From assembly GCA_943371235.1 (NCBI GenBank), contig CALRTZ010000011.1, positions 1 to 64,000 of the forward strand: a stretch of 64,000 bases of DNA, written 5' to 3'. Within the stretch, counting starts at the first letter, position 1, and each line of letters begins with the position of its first letter. The notes under the pieces were generated by a model. It was not told the DNA's origin. It saw only the letters and a list, made by a program, of their open reading frames with translations, and did not search any database. This document shows, piece after piece, positions 7,459 through 16,551 of the stretch. Origin of the DNA: CAJBVG01 sp943371235 (GTDB lineage Bacteria; Bacteroidota; Bacteroidia; Sphingobacteriales; Sphingobacteriaceae). The position numbers were made by a program, and so were the translations under genes.

Positions 7459-7958
7459 TGATAACAATTGATAAAAACACATTGCTAAGCGACTTACAAG
7501 ATAAGTTTGGAGCTGCAATTCAAAAAGTTGAAGAACCTTATGGTTTGCTAACTTTTACCACCACTAAAGAGCAGTTACTTCCTGTACTTACTTTTTTAAA
7601 TGAGAGCGATGTTTATCGTTTTCGTTTTTTAACGGATGTTTGTGGTGTGCACTATGCTGATGAAAAACAATTGGCTGTAGTGTACCATTTGCACAGCATG
7701 GAAGCAAATTATAGATTACGCATAAAAGTATTCATTCCAGAATCAAACCCTCGCATTCCAACAGTTTGTAAATTATATAAATCGGCAAATTGGCAAGAAC
7801 GTGAAACGTTTGATTTTTATGGAATTATTTTCGAAGGCCACCCAAATTTGAAACGTATTTTAAATGTGGATGACATGGTTGCGTTCCCAATGCGTAAAGA
7901 ACATCCTTTAGAAGACCCTAATAGAATTGATAAAAACGATAGCTACTTCGGTAGATAA
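7458..7958 (+). CDS. nuoC: NADH-quinone oxidoreductase subunit C
   Basis: NuoC is a peripheral-arm subunit that packs on NuoD. The 166-residue protein has the characteristic 30-kDa subunit signature ERETFDFYGIIFEGHPNLKR near residues 113-132, followed by the FPMRKEHPLED segment. It is a stand-alone subunit; some bacteria fuse nuoC to nuoD, but here nuoD is a separate gene 15 bp downstream. Confidence 0.95.
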   Translation: MITIDKNTLLSDLQDKFGAAIQKVEEPYGLLTFTTTKEQLLPVLTFLNESDVYRFRFLTDVCGVHYADEKQLAVVYHLHSMEANYRLRIKVFIPESNPRIPTVCKLYKSANWQERETFDFYGIIFEGHPNLKRILNVDDMVAFPMRKEHPLEDPNRIDKNDSYFGR

Positions 7959-7973
7959 TAAATAGAAAAAATT

Positions 7974-9182
7974 ATGGCTCATATTCAGTTAGGAGACGAT
8001 TCGTTAGAAAAAGAAACCACGACCTTAAACCTTGGTCCAACGCACCCTGCAACACACGGTGTATTCCAAAACATTTTGGAAATGGATGGAGAAAGAATCG
8101 TGAGTGCCGAATCAACCATCGGCTATATACACCGTGCATTTGAGAAAATTGCAGAGCATCGCCCATACTATCAAATCACTCCTCTTACAGATAGAATGAA
8201 CTACTGTTCGTCGCCGATAAATAATTTCGGTTGGCACATGACGGTGGAGAAATTGCTAAATGTGCAAACTCCTAAACGAGTAGATTACATGCGTGTAATT
8301 GTAATGGAGTTGGCTCGTATTTCCGACCATTTAATTTGTAATGGAATTTTAGGTGTTGACACAGGTGCATTTACAGGCTTCTTGTATTTAATGCAAGAGC
8401 GTGAAAATATTTATGAAATTTACGAAGAAATATGTGGCGCTCGTTTAACTACAAACTTCGGTCGCGTAGGAGGTTTTGAAAGAGATTTCAACGAAAAATC
8501 TATCGCAAAAATTAAAAAGTTTTTAAAAGACTTTCCAACGGTTATGAAAACGTTTGAAAGTTTATTTAATAGAAATAGAATTTTTATTGATCGTACCAAA
8601 GACGTTGGTCCGATATCAGCAGAAGATGCATTAAACTTTGGCTTTACAGGTCCTTGTTTACGTGCAGCTGGTGTTGATTATGATATACGTGCAACTTCAC
8701 CATACTCTTCTTATGAAGAATTTGATTTCGAAGTACCAGTAGGAACCATTGGTGATACATACGATCGTTTCATGGTTCGTAACGAAGAAATTTGGCAGAG
8801 TTTACGCATCATAGAACAAGCATTAGCAAAAATGGAAAAAGAACCAGCAGGTATTTTCCATGCCGATGTTCCAGAATTTTATTTGCCTCCAAAGGCAGAT
8901 GTTTACAATAACATGGAAGCCTTAATTTATCATTTTAAAATTGTAATGGGTGAAGTAGAAATTCCTAAAGGAGAAGTATACCATGCAGTAGAAGGTGGTA
9001 ATGGAGAGTTAGGATTTTATTTAATTTCAGATGGAGGACGTTCTCCATTCCGTTTACATTTCCGCAGACCTTGCTTTATAATTTATCAAGCATTTACAGA
9101 GATGGTAAAAGGGCAATTATTGTCAGACGCGATTGTAACCATGAGTAGTTTGAATGTAATTGCTGGAGAATTAGACGCATAA
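7974..9182 (+). CDS. nuoD: NADH-quinone oxidoreductase subunit D
   Basis: NuoD (49-kDa subunit) lines the quinone-reduction cavity with NuoB. The 402-residue protein has LGPTHPATHGVFQ near the N-terminus, where a His contacts quinone. It also has GYIHRAFEK, the RVGGFERDF segment and the conserved C-terminal ending MSSLNVIAGELDA. Size and start are standard. It is separate from nuoC, as in most Bacteroidota and Thermus-type operons. Confidence 0.97.
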   Translation: MAHIQLGDDSLEKETTTLNLGPTHPATHGVFQNILEMDGERIVSAESTIGYIHRAFEKIAEHRPYYQITPLTDRMNYCSSPINNFGWHMTVEKLLNVQTPKRVDYMRVIVMELARISDHLICNGILGVDTGAFTGFLYLMQERENIYEIYEEICGARLTTNFGRVGGFERDFNEKSIAKIKKFLKDFPTVMKTFESLFNRNRIFIDRTKDVGPISAEDALNFGFTGPCLRAAGVDYDIRATSPYSSYEEFDFEVPVGTIGDTYDRFMVRNEEIWQSLRIIEQALAKMEKEPAGIFHADVPEFYLPPKADVYNNMEALIYHFKIVMGEVEIPKGEVYHAVEGGNGELGFYLISDGGRSPFRLHFRRPCFIIYQAFTEMVKGQLLSDAIVTMSSLNVIAGELDA

Positions 9183-9210
9183 TATTTTAAATTTTTTTAG
9201 ATAGATACCA

Positions 9211-9729
9211 ATGAGTACTACATTTTCTAAAGAGTCGCTAGAGATCATCCAAAACATGGTTGCCCGTTATCCAGAAGGCAAACACAAGTCGGCATTGATT
9301 CCTGTATTGCATATTGCGCAAGCAGAATTCGGTGGATGGTTGAGCACAGAAACAATGGACCATGTTGCATCTGTATTACAATTAAAACCAATTGAAGTAT
9401 ATGAAGTAGCATCTTTTTATTCGATGTTTAATTTAAAACCTGTTGGCAAATGTGTATTAGAAGTTTGCCATACTGGCCCTTGTGCAATTAATGGTGGCGA
9501 AGCGTTGGTAGAATATTTATCAAAAAAATTAAATATAAAAGTTGGTGAAACAACTGCCGATGGAATGTTCACGCTTAAAGCGGTAGAATGTTTAGGCTCT
9601 TGTGGAACCGCACCAATGTTACAATGTGGTAAAGACTTTTTTGAAAATCTTACAGATGAAAAAGTGGATACCATGTTAGATAAAATGAAATCAGAAAACA
9701 GACAACGTTCATACGTAGATACGATATAA
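9211..9729 (+). CDS. nuoE: NADH-quinone oxidoreductase subunit E
   Basis: NuoE is the thioredoxin-like [2Fe-2S] subunit (cluster N1a) of the NADH-dehydrogenase module. Cluster ligands appear as VCHTGPCAINGG (Cys-x4-Cys) and ECLGSCGTAP (Cys-x3-Cys). Its 172 residues are typical. It lies immediately before nuoF with a 5-bp gap, matching the physical NuoE-NuoF pair. Its presence shows that this complex I can oxidise NADH, unlike the eleven-subunit forms that lack NuoEFG. Confidence 0.96.
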   Translation: MSTTFSKESLEIIQNMVARYPEGKHKSALIPVLHIAQAEFGGWLSTETMDHVASVLQLKPIEVYEVASFYSMFNLKPVGKCVLEVCHTGPCAINGGEALVEYLSKKLNIKVGETTADGMFTLKAVECLGSCGTAPMLQCGKDFFENLTDEKVDTMLDKMKSENRQRSYVDTI

Positions 9730-9734
9730 CATAT

Positions 9735-11084
9735 ATGTCAAGAAGAATATTATTAGAGCATATCGACGAACCAGGAATTCAATCGTACGAAGTGTACCGC
9801 AAAAAAGGCGGATATGCATCGGTTGAAAAAGCCTTGAAAACAATGTCGCCAGAAGATGTTGTAGAAGAAGTAAAAAAATCTGGCTTAAGAGGTAGAGGTG
9901 GTGCAGGATTTCCAACGGGTATGAAGTGGAGTTTTTTGGCAAAACCAGAAGGCAAAGCTCGTTACTTAGTTTGTAATGCCGACGAATCTGAACCTGGAAC
10001 TTTTAAGGACAGATACTTAATGGAAAAAATTCCTCATTCATTAATTGAAGGAATGATTACCTCAAGTTTTGCATTAGGTGCAAAAACTTCTTACATATAT
10101 ATTCGTGGTGAATATTTTTATGTACTACGCATTTTAGAAAAAGCAATTGCGGAAGCATATGCAAACGGTTGGTTAGGAAAAAATATTTTAGGTTCTGGGT
10201 ACGATTTAGATTTATACGTACACCCAGGTGCTGGTGCATATATTTGTGGTGAAGAAACCGCATTGTTAGAATCCTTGGAAGGCAAGCGCGGTAATCCTCG
10301 TATCAAACCTCCATTCCCAGCTATTGCAGGTTTATATGCATGCCCTACAGTAGTAAATAATGTGGAAACCTTAGCATCTGTTTCATCTATCATTAATTTA
10401 GGTGGAGATGAATATGCGAAAATCGGATTAGGTAGAAGTACGGGAACTAAATTAATTTCTGCAAGCGGACACATTAATAATCCGGGAGTTTATGAAATTG
10501 AATTAGGATTACCAGTAGAAGAATTTTTATACTCAGATAAATATTGCGGCGGAATTAAAAACGGAAAAAAACTAAAAGCAGTTGTTGCAGGAGGTTCATC
10601 AGTTCCAATTTTACCTGCTAATTTATTTATGAAAACTGCCAATGGCGAAAACAGATTAATGTCTTACGAATCATTAGCCGATGGCGGATTTGTAAGCGGT
10701 ACGATGTTAGGCTCTGGTGGTTTTATTGTGTACGATGAGGATTCTTGTATTGTAAGAAACACTTGGAATTTTTCACGTTTCTATCATCATGAATCGTGCG
10801 GACAATGTTCGCCATGTAGAGAAGGAACAGGTTGGATGGAGAAAATTTTACATCGCTTAGAATATGGGCATGGTAAAATGAGCGACATTGATTTGTTAGT
10901 AGATGTTTCGAAGAAAATTGAAGGAAATACTATTTGCCCATTAGGTGATGCGGCAGCATGGCCAGTAGCAAGTGCAATTCGTCATTTCCGCGATGAGTTC
11001 GAATGGCATGTAAACGAACCAAAACAAAGTCAATCGCGCAACTTTGGTTTGTTACCAACGCATGAATTTAGCATTGCACAATAA
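9735..11084 (+). CDS. nuoF: NADH-quinone oxidoreductase subunit F
   Basis: NuoF binds NADH and FMN and passes electrons to cluster N3. The FMN/NADH glycine-rich segments GRGGAGFPTGMKWSF (about residues 53-67) and HPGAGAYICGEETALLES are present. The [4Fe-4S] motif ESCGQCSPCREGTGWM is followed by the fourth ligand in NTICPLGDAA. The 449-residue length is normal. The 98-bp gap to nuoG holds a 7-bp-period repeat. Confidence 0.97.
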   Translation: MSRRILLEHIDEPGIQSYEVYRKKGGYASVEKALKTMSPEDVVEEVKKSGLRGRGGAGFPTGMKWSFLAKPEGKARYLVCNADESEPGTFKDRYLMEKIPHSLIEGMITSSFALGAKTSYIYIRGEYFYVLRILEKAIAEAYANGWLGKNILGSGYDLDLYVHPGAGAYICGEETALLESLEGKRGNPRIKPPFPAIAGLYACPTVVNNVETLASVSSIINLGGDEYAKIGLGRSTGTKLISASGHINNPGVYEIELGLPVEEFLYSDKYCGGIKNGKKLKAVVAGGSSVPILPANLFMKTANGENRLMSYESLADGGFVSGTMLGSGGFIVYDEDSCIVRNTWNFSRFYHHESCGQCSPCREGTGWMEKILHRLEYGHGKMSDIDLLVDVSKKIEGNTICPLGDAAAWPVASAIRHFRDEFEWHVNEPKQSQSRNFGLLPTHEFSIAQ

Positions 11085-11134
11085 GCAAGGATATAATAAA
11101 TAGAAAATAGAAAAAAGTTTAACAGGGAGTACAG

Positions 11135-11170
11135 ATTGAGTTTCTTAAATCTCATATCTCACATCTCAAT
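11135..11170 (+). repeat. Heptad tandem repeat in nuoF-nuoG gap
   Basis: Three consecutive 7-bp units ATCTCAT, ATCTCAC and ATCTCAA occupy 11149-11169. An inverted partial unit ATTGAG at 11135-11140 can pair with CTCAAT at 11165-11170, giving a weak hairpin. The rest of the 98-bp gap (11085-11182) is A-rich with no other signal. It shares its 7-bp periodicity with repeats before nuoH and after groEL. Confidence 0.6.
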
Positions 11171-11182
11171 ACTAAAAAAAAG

Positions 11183-12190
11183 ATGGCCGATAAAATGAAA
11201 GTGACCATAGATGGTCAATCCATCGAAGTAGAACCAGGAACTACAATCTTAAACGCTGCTCGTATGATCGGCGGAGATTTAGTACCTCCTGCTATGTGTT
11301 ATTATTCTAAGCTAAAAGGTAGTGGCGGTAAATGCCGTACTTGTTTAGTGAAGGTTAGCAAAGGTTCTGAAAAAGATCCAAGGCCAATGCCTAAGTTGGT
11401 TGCTTCTTGCCAAACACAAGTAATGGATGGCATGGAAGTAGAAAGTAAATCGTCGGCAGAAGTGGTAGAGGCTCGCAAAGGTGTGGTGGAAATGCTTTTA
11501 ATAAACCATCCGCTAGATTGCCCAGTGTGCGACCAAGCAGGAGAGTGCGATTTACAGAACTTAGCATTCGAACATGGAACTTCAGATACACGTTACGAGT
11601 TTGATAGAAGAACATTTGATAGAATAGACATCGGTGATAAAATTCAGTTACACATGAACCGTTGCATTTTATGCTACAGATGTGTGTACACTGCCGATCA
11701 AATTACCGACAATAGAGTACACGGTATTATTAACCGTGGCGACAAAGCTGAAATTTCTACCTACATACAAAATGCAATTGAAAACGATTTCTCTGGAAAC
11801 GTAATTGATGTTTGCCCAGTTGGTGCTTTAACAGATAAAACGTTCAGGTTTAAAAATCGTGTTTGGTTTACAAAACCAGTAGATGCACATCGTAATTGCG
11901 AAAATCCAAAATGTTCTGGTAAAGTAGTGTTGTGGTATAAAGGGGATGATGTATTGAGAGTAACAGGAAGAAAAGATCAGTACGGTGAAGTAGAAGAATT
12001 TATTTGCAACACTTGTAGATTTGATAAAAAGCAAACATCAGATTGGACTATTGAAGGTCCACGTAAAATTGAAGACACATCTGTAATTGCTTCTAACCAT
12101 TATGAAATGGCTCACCCTTTACCAGTGGTAGAAAAAGATCCAGTATTAATGGAAGCGAATAGAAAAATGTTTACTAAAAATAAGAAATAA
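11183..12190 (+). CDS. nuoG: NADH-quinone oxidoreductase subunit G, short form
   Basis: NuoG carries iron-sulfur clusters of the NADH arm. The N-terminal [2Fe-2S] domain has Cys residues in MCYYSKLKGSGGKCRTC and VASCQTQ. The His/Cys motif HPLDCPVCDQAGECDLQN follows, then NRCILCYRCV with VIDVCPVGALTDK. Near the C-terminus, NCENPKCSG and FICNTCRF look like one further cluster site. The protein ends at 335 residues; NuoG of E. coli or Thermus is roughly 780-900 because of a molybdopterin-oxidoreductase-like domain, which is absent here. The clean ending and intact spacing to nuoH argue for a natural short form, not a frameshift. Confidence 0.93.
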   Translation: MADKMKVTIDGQSIEVEPGTTILNAARMIGGDLVPPAMCYYSKLKGSGGKCRTCLVKVSKGSEKDPRPMPKLVASCQTQVMDGMEVESKSSAEVVEARKGVVEMLLINHPLDCPVCDQAGECDLQNLAFEHGTSDTRYEFDRRTFDRIDIGDKIQLHMNRCILCYRCVYTADQITDNRVHGIINRGDKAEISTYIQNAIENDFSGNVIDVCPVGALTDKTFRFKNRVWFTKPVDAHRNCENPKCSGKVVLWYKGDDVLRVTGRKDQYGEVEEFICNTCRFDKKQTSDWTIEGPRKIEDTSVIASNHYEMAHPLPVVEKDPVLMEANRKMFTKNKK

Positions 12191-12194
12191 GACA

Positions 12195-12258
12195 TTAGTA
12201 ATTAGTAGTTAGTCTTTAGACCTCTAACTACTAGTATCTAAAGACTAACGACTAAGTA
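12195..12258 (+). repeat. Inverted heptad repeat forming a hairpin at the nuoH start
   Basis: TTAG recurs every 7 bp at 12195, 12202, 12209 and 12216. CTAA or CTAG then recurs every 7 bp at 12224, 12231, 12238, 12245 and 12252. The two halves are complementary: 12202-12220 pairs with 12237-12255 over 19 bp with one mismatch and a 16-base loop. The stem ends 3 bp before the nuoH ATG and fills the whole nuoG-nuoH gap. CTAACGACTAA (12245-12255) recurs exactly in the repeat 3' of groEL. Confidence 0.8.
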
Positions 12259-13281
12259 ATGGATATATATTTTATCATAGAAAAACTAATTTTAATCTCA
12301 GCTATTTTAGGCGTGAGTTTATTAATAGCCATGTACACCACACTTGCCGAACGAAAGTTTGCAGGTTTTTTTCAAGACCGTGTTGGTCCGAATAGAGCTG
12401 GGCCTTGGGGTATACTACAACCATTGGCAGATGGGGTGAAGTTATTTACTAAAGAAGAAATTATACCAACAAACGCTGGTACATTTTTATTTGTTCTTGG
12501 CCCTTCTCTAAGCATGTTTACCGCTTGTATTACATCTGCTGTAATTCCATGGGGTCCGGATTTAACTTTGTTTGGCAAAACAGTTGCGTTACAAGTTGCA
12601 GATATTAACGTAGGTATCTTATATATTTTCGGAGTTGTATCATTAGGAGTTTATGGTATTATGATTGGTGGTTGGGCATCTAACAATAAATTTTCTTTAT
12701 TGGGTGCAATACGCGCTGCTTCTCAAAATATTTCGTACGAATTAGCAATGGGTTTATCAATCATTGCTTTGTTAATGGTTACGGGAACTTTAAGTTTAAG
12801 AGAAATTTCAATTCAACAAGAAGGCTGGCACTGGAATGTATTATATCAACCAATTGGTTTTTTAATATTTTTAATTTGTTCATTCGCAGAAACAAATCGT
12901 ACACCTTTTGATTTGCCAGAATGTGAAACAGAATTAGTAGGTGGTCACCACACAGAGTACTCATCAATGAAATTAGGTTTCTATTTATTTGCAGAATACA
13001 TCAATGTGTTTGTATCATCGGCAGTTTTAGCCACTCTCTATTTTGGTGGTTATAATTTCCCAGGCATGCATTTAATTAGCAACCCAAATGTAGTTGCAAT
13101 ATTAGGAGTTGCTGCCTTATTCATTAAAATTTTATTATTCATTTTCTTCTTCATTTGGGTACGTTGGACTATCCCGCGTTTCCGTTATGATCAGTTAATG
13201 AAATTAGGATGGAACATTTTAATTCCATTATCTATCATCAACATTGTAGTAACAGGATTGGTAATTATTTTAAAACAATAA
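12259..13281 (+). CDS. nuoH: NADH-quinone oxidoreductase subunit H
   Basis: NuoH (ND1) anchors the hydrophilic arm in the membrane and forms the quinone entry channel. The 340-residue protein has about eight TM helices. It shows family signatures AERKFAGFFQDRVGPNRAGP (residues about 30-49), FAETNRTPFDLPECETELV and RWTIPRFRYDQLMKLGW. The start ATG is directly preceded by a heptad-repeat hairpin, and no ribosome-binding sequence is visible between them. Confidence 0.97.
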   Translation: MDIYFIIEKLILISAILGVSLLIAMYTTLAERKFAGFFQDRVGPNRAGPWGILQPLADGVKLFTKEEIIPTNAGTFLFVLGPSLSMFTACITSAVIPWGPDLTLFGKTVALQVADINVGILYIFGVVSLGVYGIMIGGWASNNKFSLLGAIRAASQNISYELAMGLSIIALLMVTGTLSLREISIQQEGWHWNVLYQPIGFLIFLICSFAETNRTPFDLPECETELVGGHHTEYSSMKLGFYLFAEYINVFVSSAVLATLYFGGYNFPGMHLISNPNVVAILGVAALFIKILLFIFFFIWVRWTIPRFRYDQLMKLGWNILIPLSIINIVVTGLVIILKQ

Positions 13282-13300
13282 TTTTTTATAAAGCGAAAAA

Positions 13301-13795
13301 ATGGATTCCTTATCGAACCGTAAAAAAGTAATTGAGCATAAGAAAATGAATTTCTGGGAGAGAATGTATCTGCCAGCAATTTTTCAAGGCTTAGGAATTA
13401 CAATGAGCCACTTCTTCAGAAAGAAGGCCACTATATTTTATCCTGAAGTAGAAAGAGAATTTTCTGAAAACTTTAGAGGGTTACATTCTTTAAAAAGAGA
13501 TGAAAACGGTGCAGAGCGTTGTACTGCATGTGGTTTGTGCGCGCTTTCTTGCCCAGCAGAAGCTATAACCATGACAGCTGCCGAACGTGAAAAAGGTGAA
13601 GAGAATTTATACCGCGAAGAAAAGTATGCAGCAGTTTATGAAATAAATATGTTGCGTTGCATTTTTTGTGGTTTCTGCGAAGAAGCTTGCCCTAAAGAAG
13701 CAATTTACCTAGATGGAAATATTGCGAAAGCAGATTATAGCCGTGATACTTTTATTTACGGAAAAGATAAATTACTTGAACCAATTGTTAAATAA
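13301..13795 (+). CDS. nuoI: NADH-quinone oxidoreductase subunit I
   Basis: NuoI carries clusters N6a and N6b and links the NADH arm to NuoB. Two ferredoxin-type motifs are visible: CTACGLCALSCPAEAI and CIFCGFCEEACPKEAI. Each has three spaced Cys and a Cys-Pro. The 164-residue length is standard. It sits between nuoH and nuoJ with gaps of 19 and 12 bp. Confidence 0.97.
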   Translation: MDSLSNRKKVIEHKKMNFWERMYLPAIFQGLGITMSHFFRKKATIFYPEVEREFSENFRGLHSLKRDENGAERCTACGLCALSCPAEAITMTAAEREKGEENLYREEKYAAVYEINMLRCIFCGFCEEACPKEAIYLDGNIAKADYSRDTFIYGKDKLLEPIVK

Positions 13796-13807
13796 AAATA
13801 TAAATCA

Positions 13808-14305
13808 ATGAGTCAATCAATTTTTTATTTACTCAGTTTTGTGACCTTGTTGTTCGCATTGCTTGTAGTATTTGCAAAAAATCCTATTCACAGTGCATTG
13901 TACATGGTAATGACTTTCTTTAGCATTACTTGTCATTATATTTTATTAAACGCACAATTTCTAGCCATTGTAAATTTTATTGTTTACATGGGTGCAATTA
14001 TGGTATTAATATTATTTGCCATGATGTTTTTAAATCTTGGAAAAGAATCGGAAGTGCAAAAGCCTATCTACTTAAAATTTGCAGCAGTAATTGCTGCAGG
14101 TTTATTAATGCTTACCATTTTTGCAGCCATTAAAAAAACAGATGGTGGCGAAATTACTGGCTTACCTATTAACGATATTGGTTTAGTGAAAAATTTAGGT
14201 AAAACATTATTTAAAGATTTTTTACTTCCTTTCGAAATCATTTCAATACTATTATTATCAGCAATGGTAGGTTCAGTATTATTAGCTAAAAGAGAAATTA
14301 ACTAA
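13808..14305 (+). CDS. nuoJ: NADH-quinone oxidoreductase subunit J
   Basis: NuoJ (ND6) is a membrane subunit with five predicted TM helices in 165 residues. The conserved VYMGAIMVLILFAMMFLNL region contains the pi-bulge helix important for coupling. Its stop codon overlaps the nuoK start by one base (TAATG at 14303-14307), suggesting coupled translation of the two adjacent subunits. Confidence 0.95.
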   Translation: MSQSIFYLLSFVTLLFALLVVFAKNPIHSALYMVMTFFSITCHYILLNAQFLAIVNFIVYMGAIMVLILFAMMFLNLGKESEVQKPIYLKFAAVIAAGLLMLTIFAAIKKTDGGEITGLPINDIGLVKNLGKTLFKDFLLPFEIISILLLSAMVGSVLLAKREIN

Positions 14306-14634
14306 TGGAAACAATTACACAAAACATACAAACAGTACCTCTCAATTATTACATAATTTTGAGTTCAGTATTATTTGTAATAGGAGTTATGGGAGTAATG
14401 TTGCGCAGAAATGCCATCGTTATTTTTATGTCGATAGAATTAATGTTAAATGCAGTAAACTTATTGTTAGCAGCATTTAGTGCTTTTCGTGGCGACCCTG
14501 CGGGGCAAATTTTTGTATTTTTTATTATGGCGGTTGCAGCCGCAGAAGTTGCAGTAGGCTTAGCTATTATTGTAATGATCTACAGAAATACTCGCTCAAT
14601 TGATATTAATATTTTAAATAGATTAAAAGGATAG
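14305..14634 (+). CDS. nuoK: NADH-quinone oxidoreductase subunit K
   Basis: NuoK (ND4L) has three TM helices in 109 residues. The conserved helix-2 glutamate is in FMSIELMLNAVNLLL, and a second acidic residue lies in AAAEVAVGLAI. Both are essential to proton translocation in the family. The start overlaps the nuoJ stop and nuoL follows after 3 bp. Confidence 0.96.
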   Translation: METITQNIQTVPLNYYIILSSVLFVIGVMGVMLRRNAIVIFMSIELMLNAVNLLLAAFSAFRGDPAGQIFVFFIMAVAAAEVAVGLAIIVMIYRNTRSIDINILNRLKG

Positions 14635-14637
14635 TAA

Positions 14638-16545
14638 ATGTTACAACTCATCGCATTAGTACCTTTATTACCACTTATTGGTTTTCTAATAAATGGTATT
14701 GGAAATAAAAATATTCCTAAAAGTTTAGTAGGAGTTATTGGCAGTGGCGTAATGTTATTGTCGTTTATAATAAGTTTAGGTGTGTTTTTCGAATTACGCA
14801 GTTCGGATATTACTACACATACTTTTACTTTTTTCGATTGGATAAATGTTGGAAACTTCAACCTTTCGTTTTCATTTTTAGTGGATCCACTTTCTTCATT
14901 AATGTTATTAGTAGTAACAGGTGTGGGTTTTTTAATACACGTATACTCGGTTGGTTATATGCACCACGATGAAGGTTTTGCAAAATTCTTTGCATACCTA
15001 AATCTGTTTGTGTTTTTTATGTTGATTTTAGTATTAGGCGCAAACTATGCGATCATGTTTATTGGTTGGGAAGGTGTTGGTTTGTGCTCTTATTTATTAA
15101 TTGGATTTTGGTATAAAAACCAATCGTATAACAATGCTGCAAAAAAAGCATTCATCATGAATCGTATTGGCGATTTAGGTTTTCTAATTGGGTTGTTTTT
15201 AATTTTCAACACATTCGGAAGTATTAGTTATAACGATGTATTTACAGGAGCAGCTAAATTTACTTCTGGCGACCCTACACTTACAGCCATCGCTTTGTTA
15301 TTATTTATTGGTGCAATGGGTAAAAGTGCTCAGTTGCCATTATACACTTGGTTACCCGATGCAATGGCCGGACCAACGCCAGTTTCAGCGTTAATACACG
15401 CGGCTACCATGGTTACGGCAGGTATATATATGATTGCTCGTTCTAGTATAATTTATGTATTGGCTCCAGTTGCAATGGATATTGTAGCAATTGTAGGTAT
15501 GCTAACTGCGGTATGGGCTGCATTAATTGCCTTAACTCAAACAGACATTAAAAAAGTATTGGCTTACTCAACCGTTAGTCAACTCGGTTATATGTTTGTA
15601 GCTTTAGGAGTTGGTTCATTTACTGGTGCGGTGTTTCATTTAATGACACATGCATTTTTTAAAGCGCTTTTATTCTTAGGTGCAGGTAGTGTAATACATG
15701 CCATGAGCGGCGAACAAGATATGCGTTCTATGGGCGGATTGAAAAAGAAATTACCCATTACATTTTTAACTATATTAATTGGTACACTAGCCATTACCGG
15801 TGTTCCACCGTTTGCTGGTTTCTTTTCTAAAGATGAAATTTTAGCCGCAACTTATTCGCATTCAATTCCAATGTTTATTGTAATGTCGTTAACCTCTGTG
15901 CTTACGGCATTCTATATGTTCCGTATGATGTTTCTTACATTTTATGGAACGTTTAGAGGAACGCATGAACAAGCTCATCATTTACACGAAAGTCCGAAAA
16001 ACATGACGATACCATTAATTGTATTGGCTGTGTTTTCAACTATTAGTGGATTTGTTGGCATGCCAGAAATTTTTTCTGAAACACATGCTTTAAATACTTT
16101 CTTACAACCATCATTCTTATTTACAAGTCAACGTTTTTCTTTAGAGCATGCATCACACACATTAGAGTATAGCATTATAGGCGGCTCTTTTATTGCGGTT
16201 TTGATTGTATACTTTTTCGCAAGAAAGAAATATGCAACAAACGTTTACTTATTACCAACAGAAGAATCGGAGATGTCGTTTTTACAACGCATTTCTTATC
16301 GTAAATTTTATATTGATGAATTTTACGAAACAATAATTACTAAACCACTACACAAACTTTCGAGCTTCTTATACAAAGTAATTGACAAAGCAGGAATAGA
16401 TGGCATTGTTAATGGATTAGGAAAAATTACAATGAATGGGTCTAAGAATTTAAGAACCATACAAACAGGTTATACTGGCTTCTATATCTTCGCGATGGTA
16501 GCAGGTATTATTATAATTATGATGTTGAACTTTATTTTGAGCTAA
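14638..16545 (+). CDS. nuoL: NADH-quinone oxidoreductase subunit L
   Basis: NuoL (ND5) is the distal antiporter-like proton pump with the long lateral helix. The 635-residue protein has about 15-16 TM segments. It shows the signatures FIGWEGVGLCSYLLIGFWY (TM5 Glu), MAGPTPVSALIHAATMVTAG and MTHAFFKALLFLGAGSVIH. The C-terminal 150 residues contain the amphipathic lateral helix and a final anchor (FAMVAGIIIIMMLNFI). NuoM follows after 6 bp. Confidence 0.97.
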   Translation: MLQLIALVPLLPLIGFLINGIGNKNIPKSLVGVIGSGVMLLSFIISLGVFFELRSSDITTHTFTFFDWINVGNFNLSFSFLVDPLSSLMLLVVTGVGFLIHVYSVGYMHHDEGFAKFFAYLNLFVFFMLILVLGANYAIMFIGWEGVGLCSYLLIGFWYKNQSYNNAAKKAFIMNRIGDLGFLIGLFLIFNTFGSISYNDVFTGAAKFTSGDPTLTAIALLLFIGAMGKSAQLPLYTWLPDAMAGPTPVSALIHAATMVTAGIYMIARSSIIYVLAPVAMDIVAIVGMLTAVWAALIALTQTDIKKVLAYSTVSQLGYMFVALGVGSFTGAVFHLMTHAFFKALLFLGAGSVIHAMSGEQDMRSMGGLKKKLPITFLTILIGTLAITGVPPFAGFFSKDEILAATYSHSIPMFIVMSLTSVLTAFYMFRMMFLTFYGTFRGTHEQAHHLHESPKNMTIPLIVLAVFSTISGFVGMPEIFSETHALNTFLQPSFLFTSQRFSLEHASHTLEYSIIGGSFIAVLIVYFFARKKYATNVYLLPTEESEMSFLQRISYRKFYIDEFYETIITKPLHKLSSFLYKVIDKAGIDGIVNGLGKITMNGSKNLRTIQTGYTGFYIFAMVAGIIIIMMLNFILS

Positions 16546-16551
16546 TCGATA

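Noticed and set aside
13930..14133. Small Cys/His-rich frame inside nuoJ
   Set aside because: It is an out-of-frame reading of a conserved membrane subunit gene. The same applies to the frame at 17316-17591 in nuoM.
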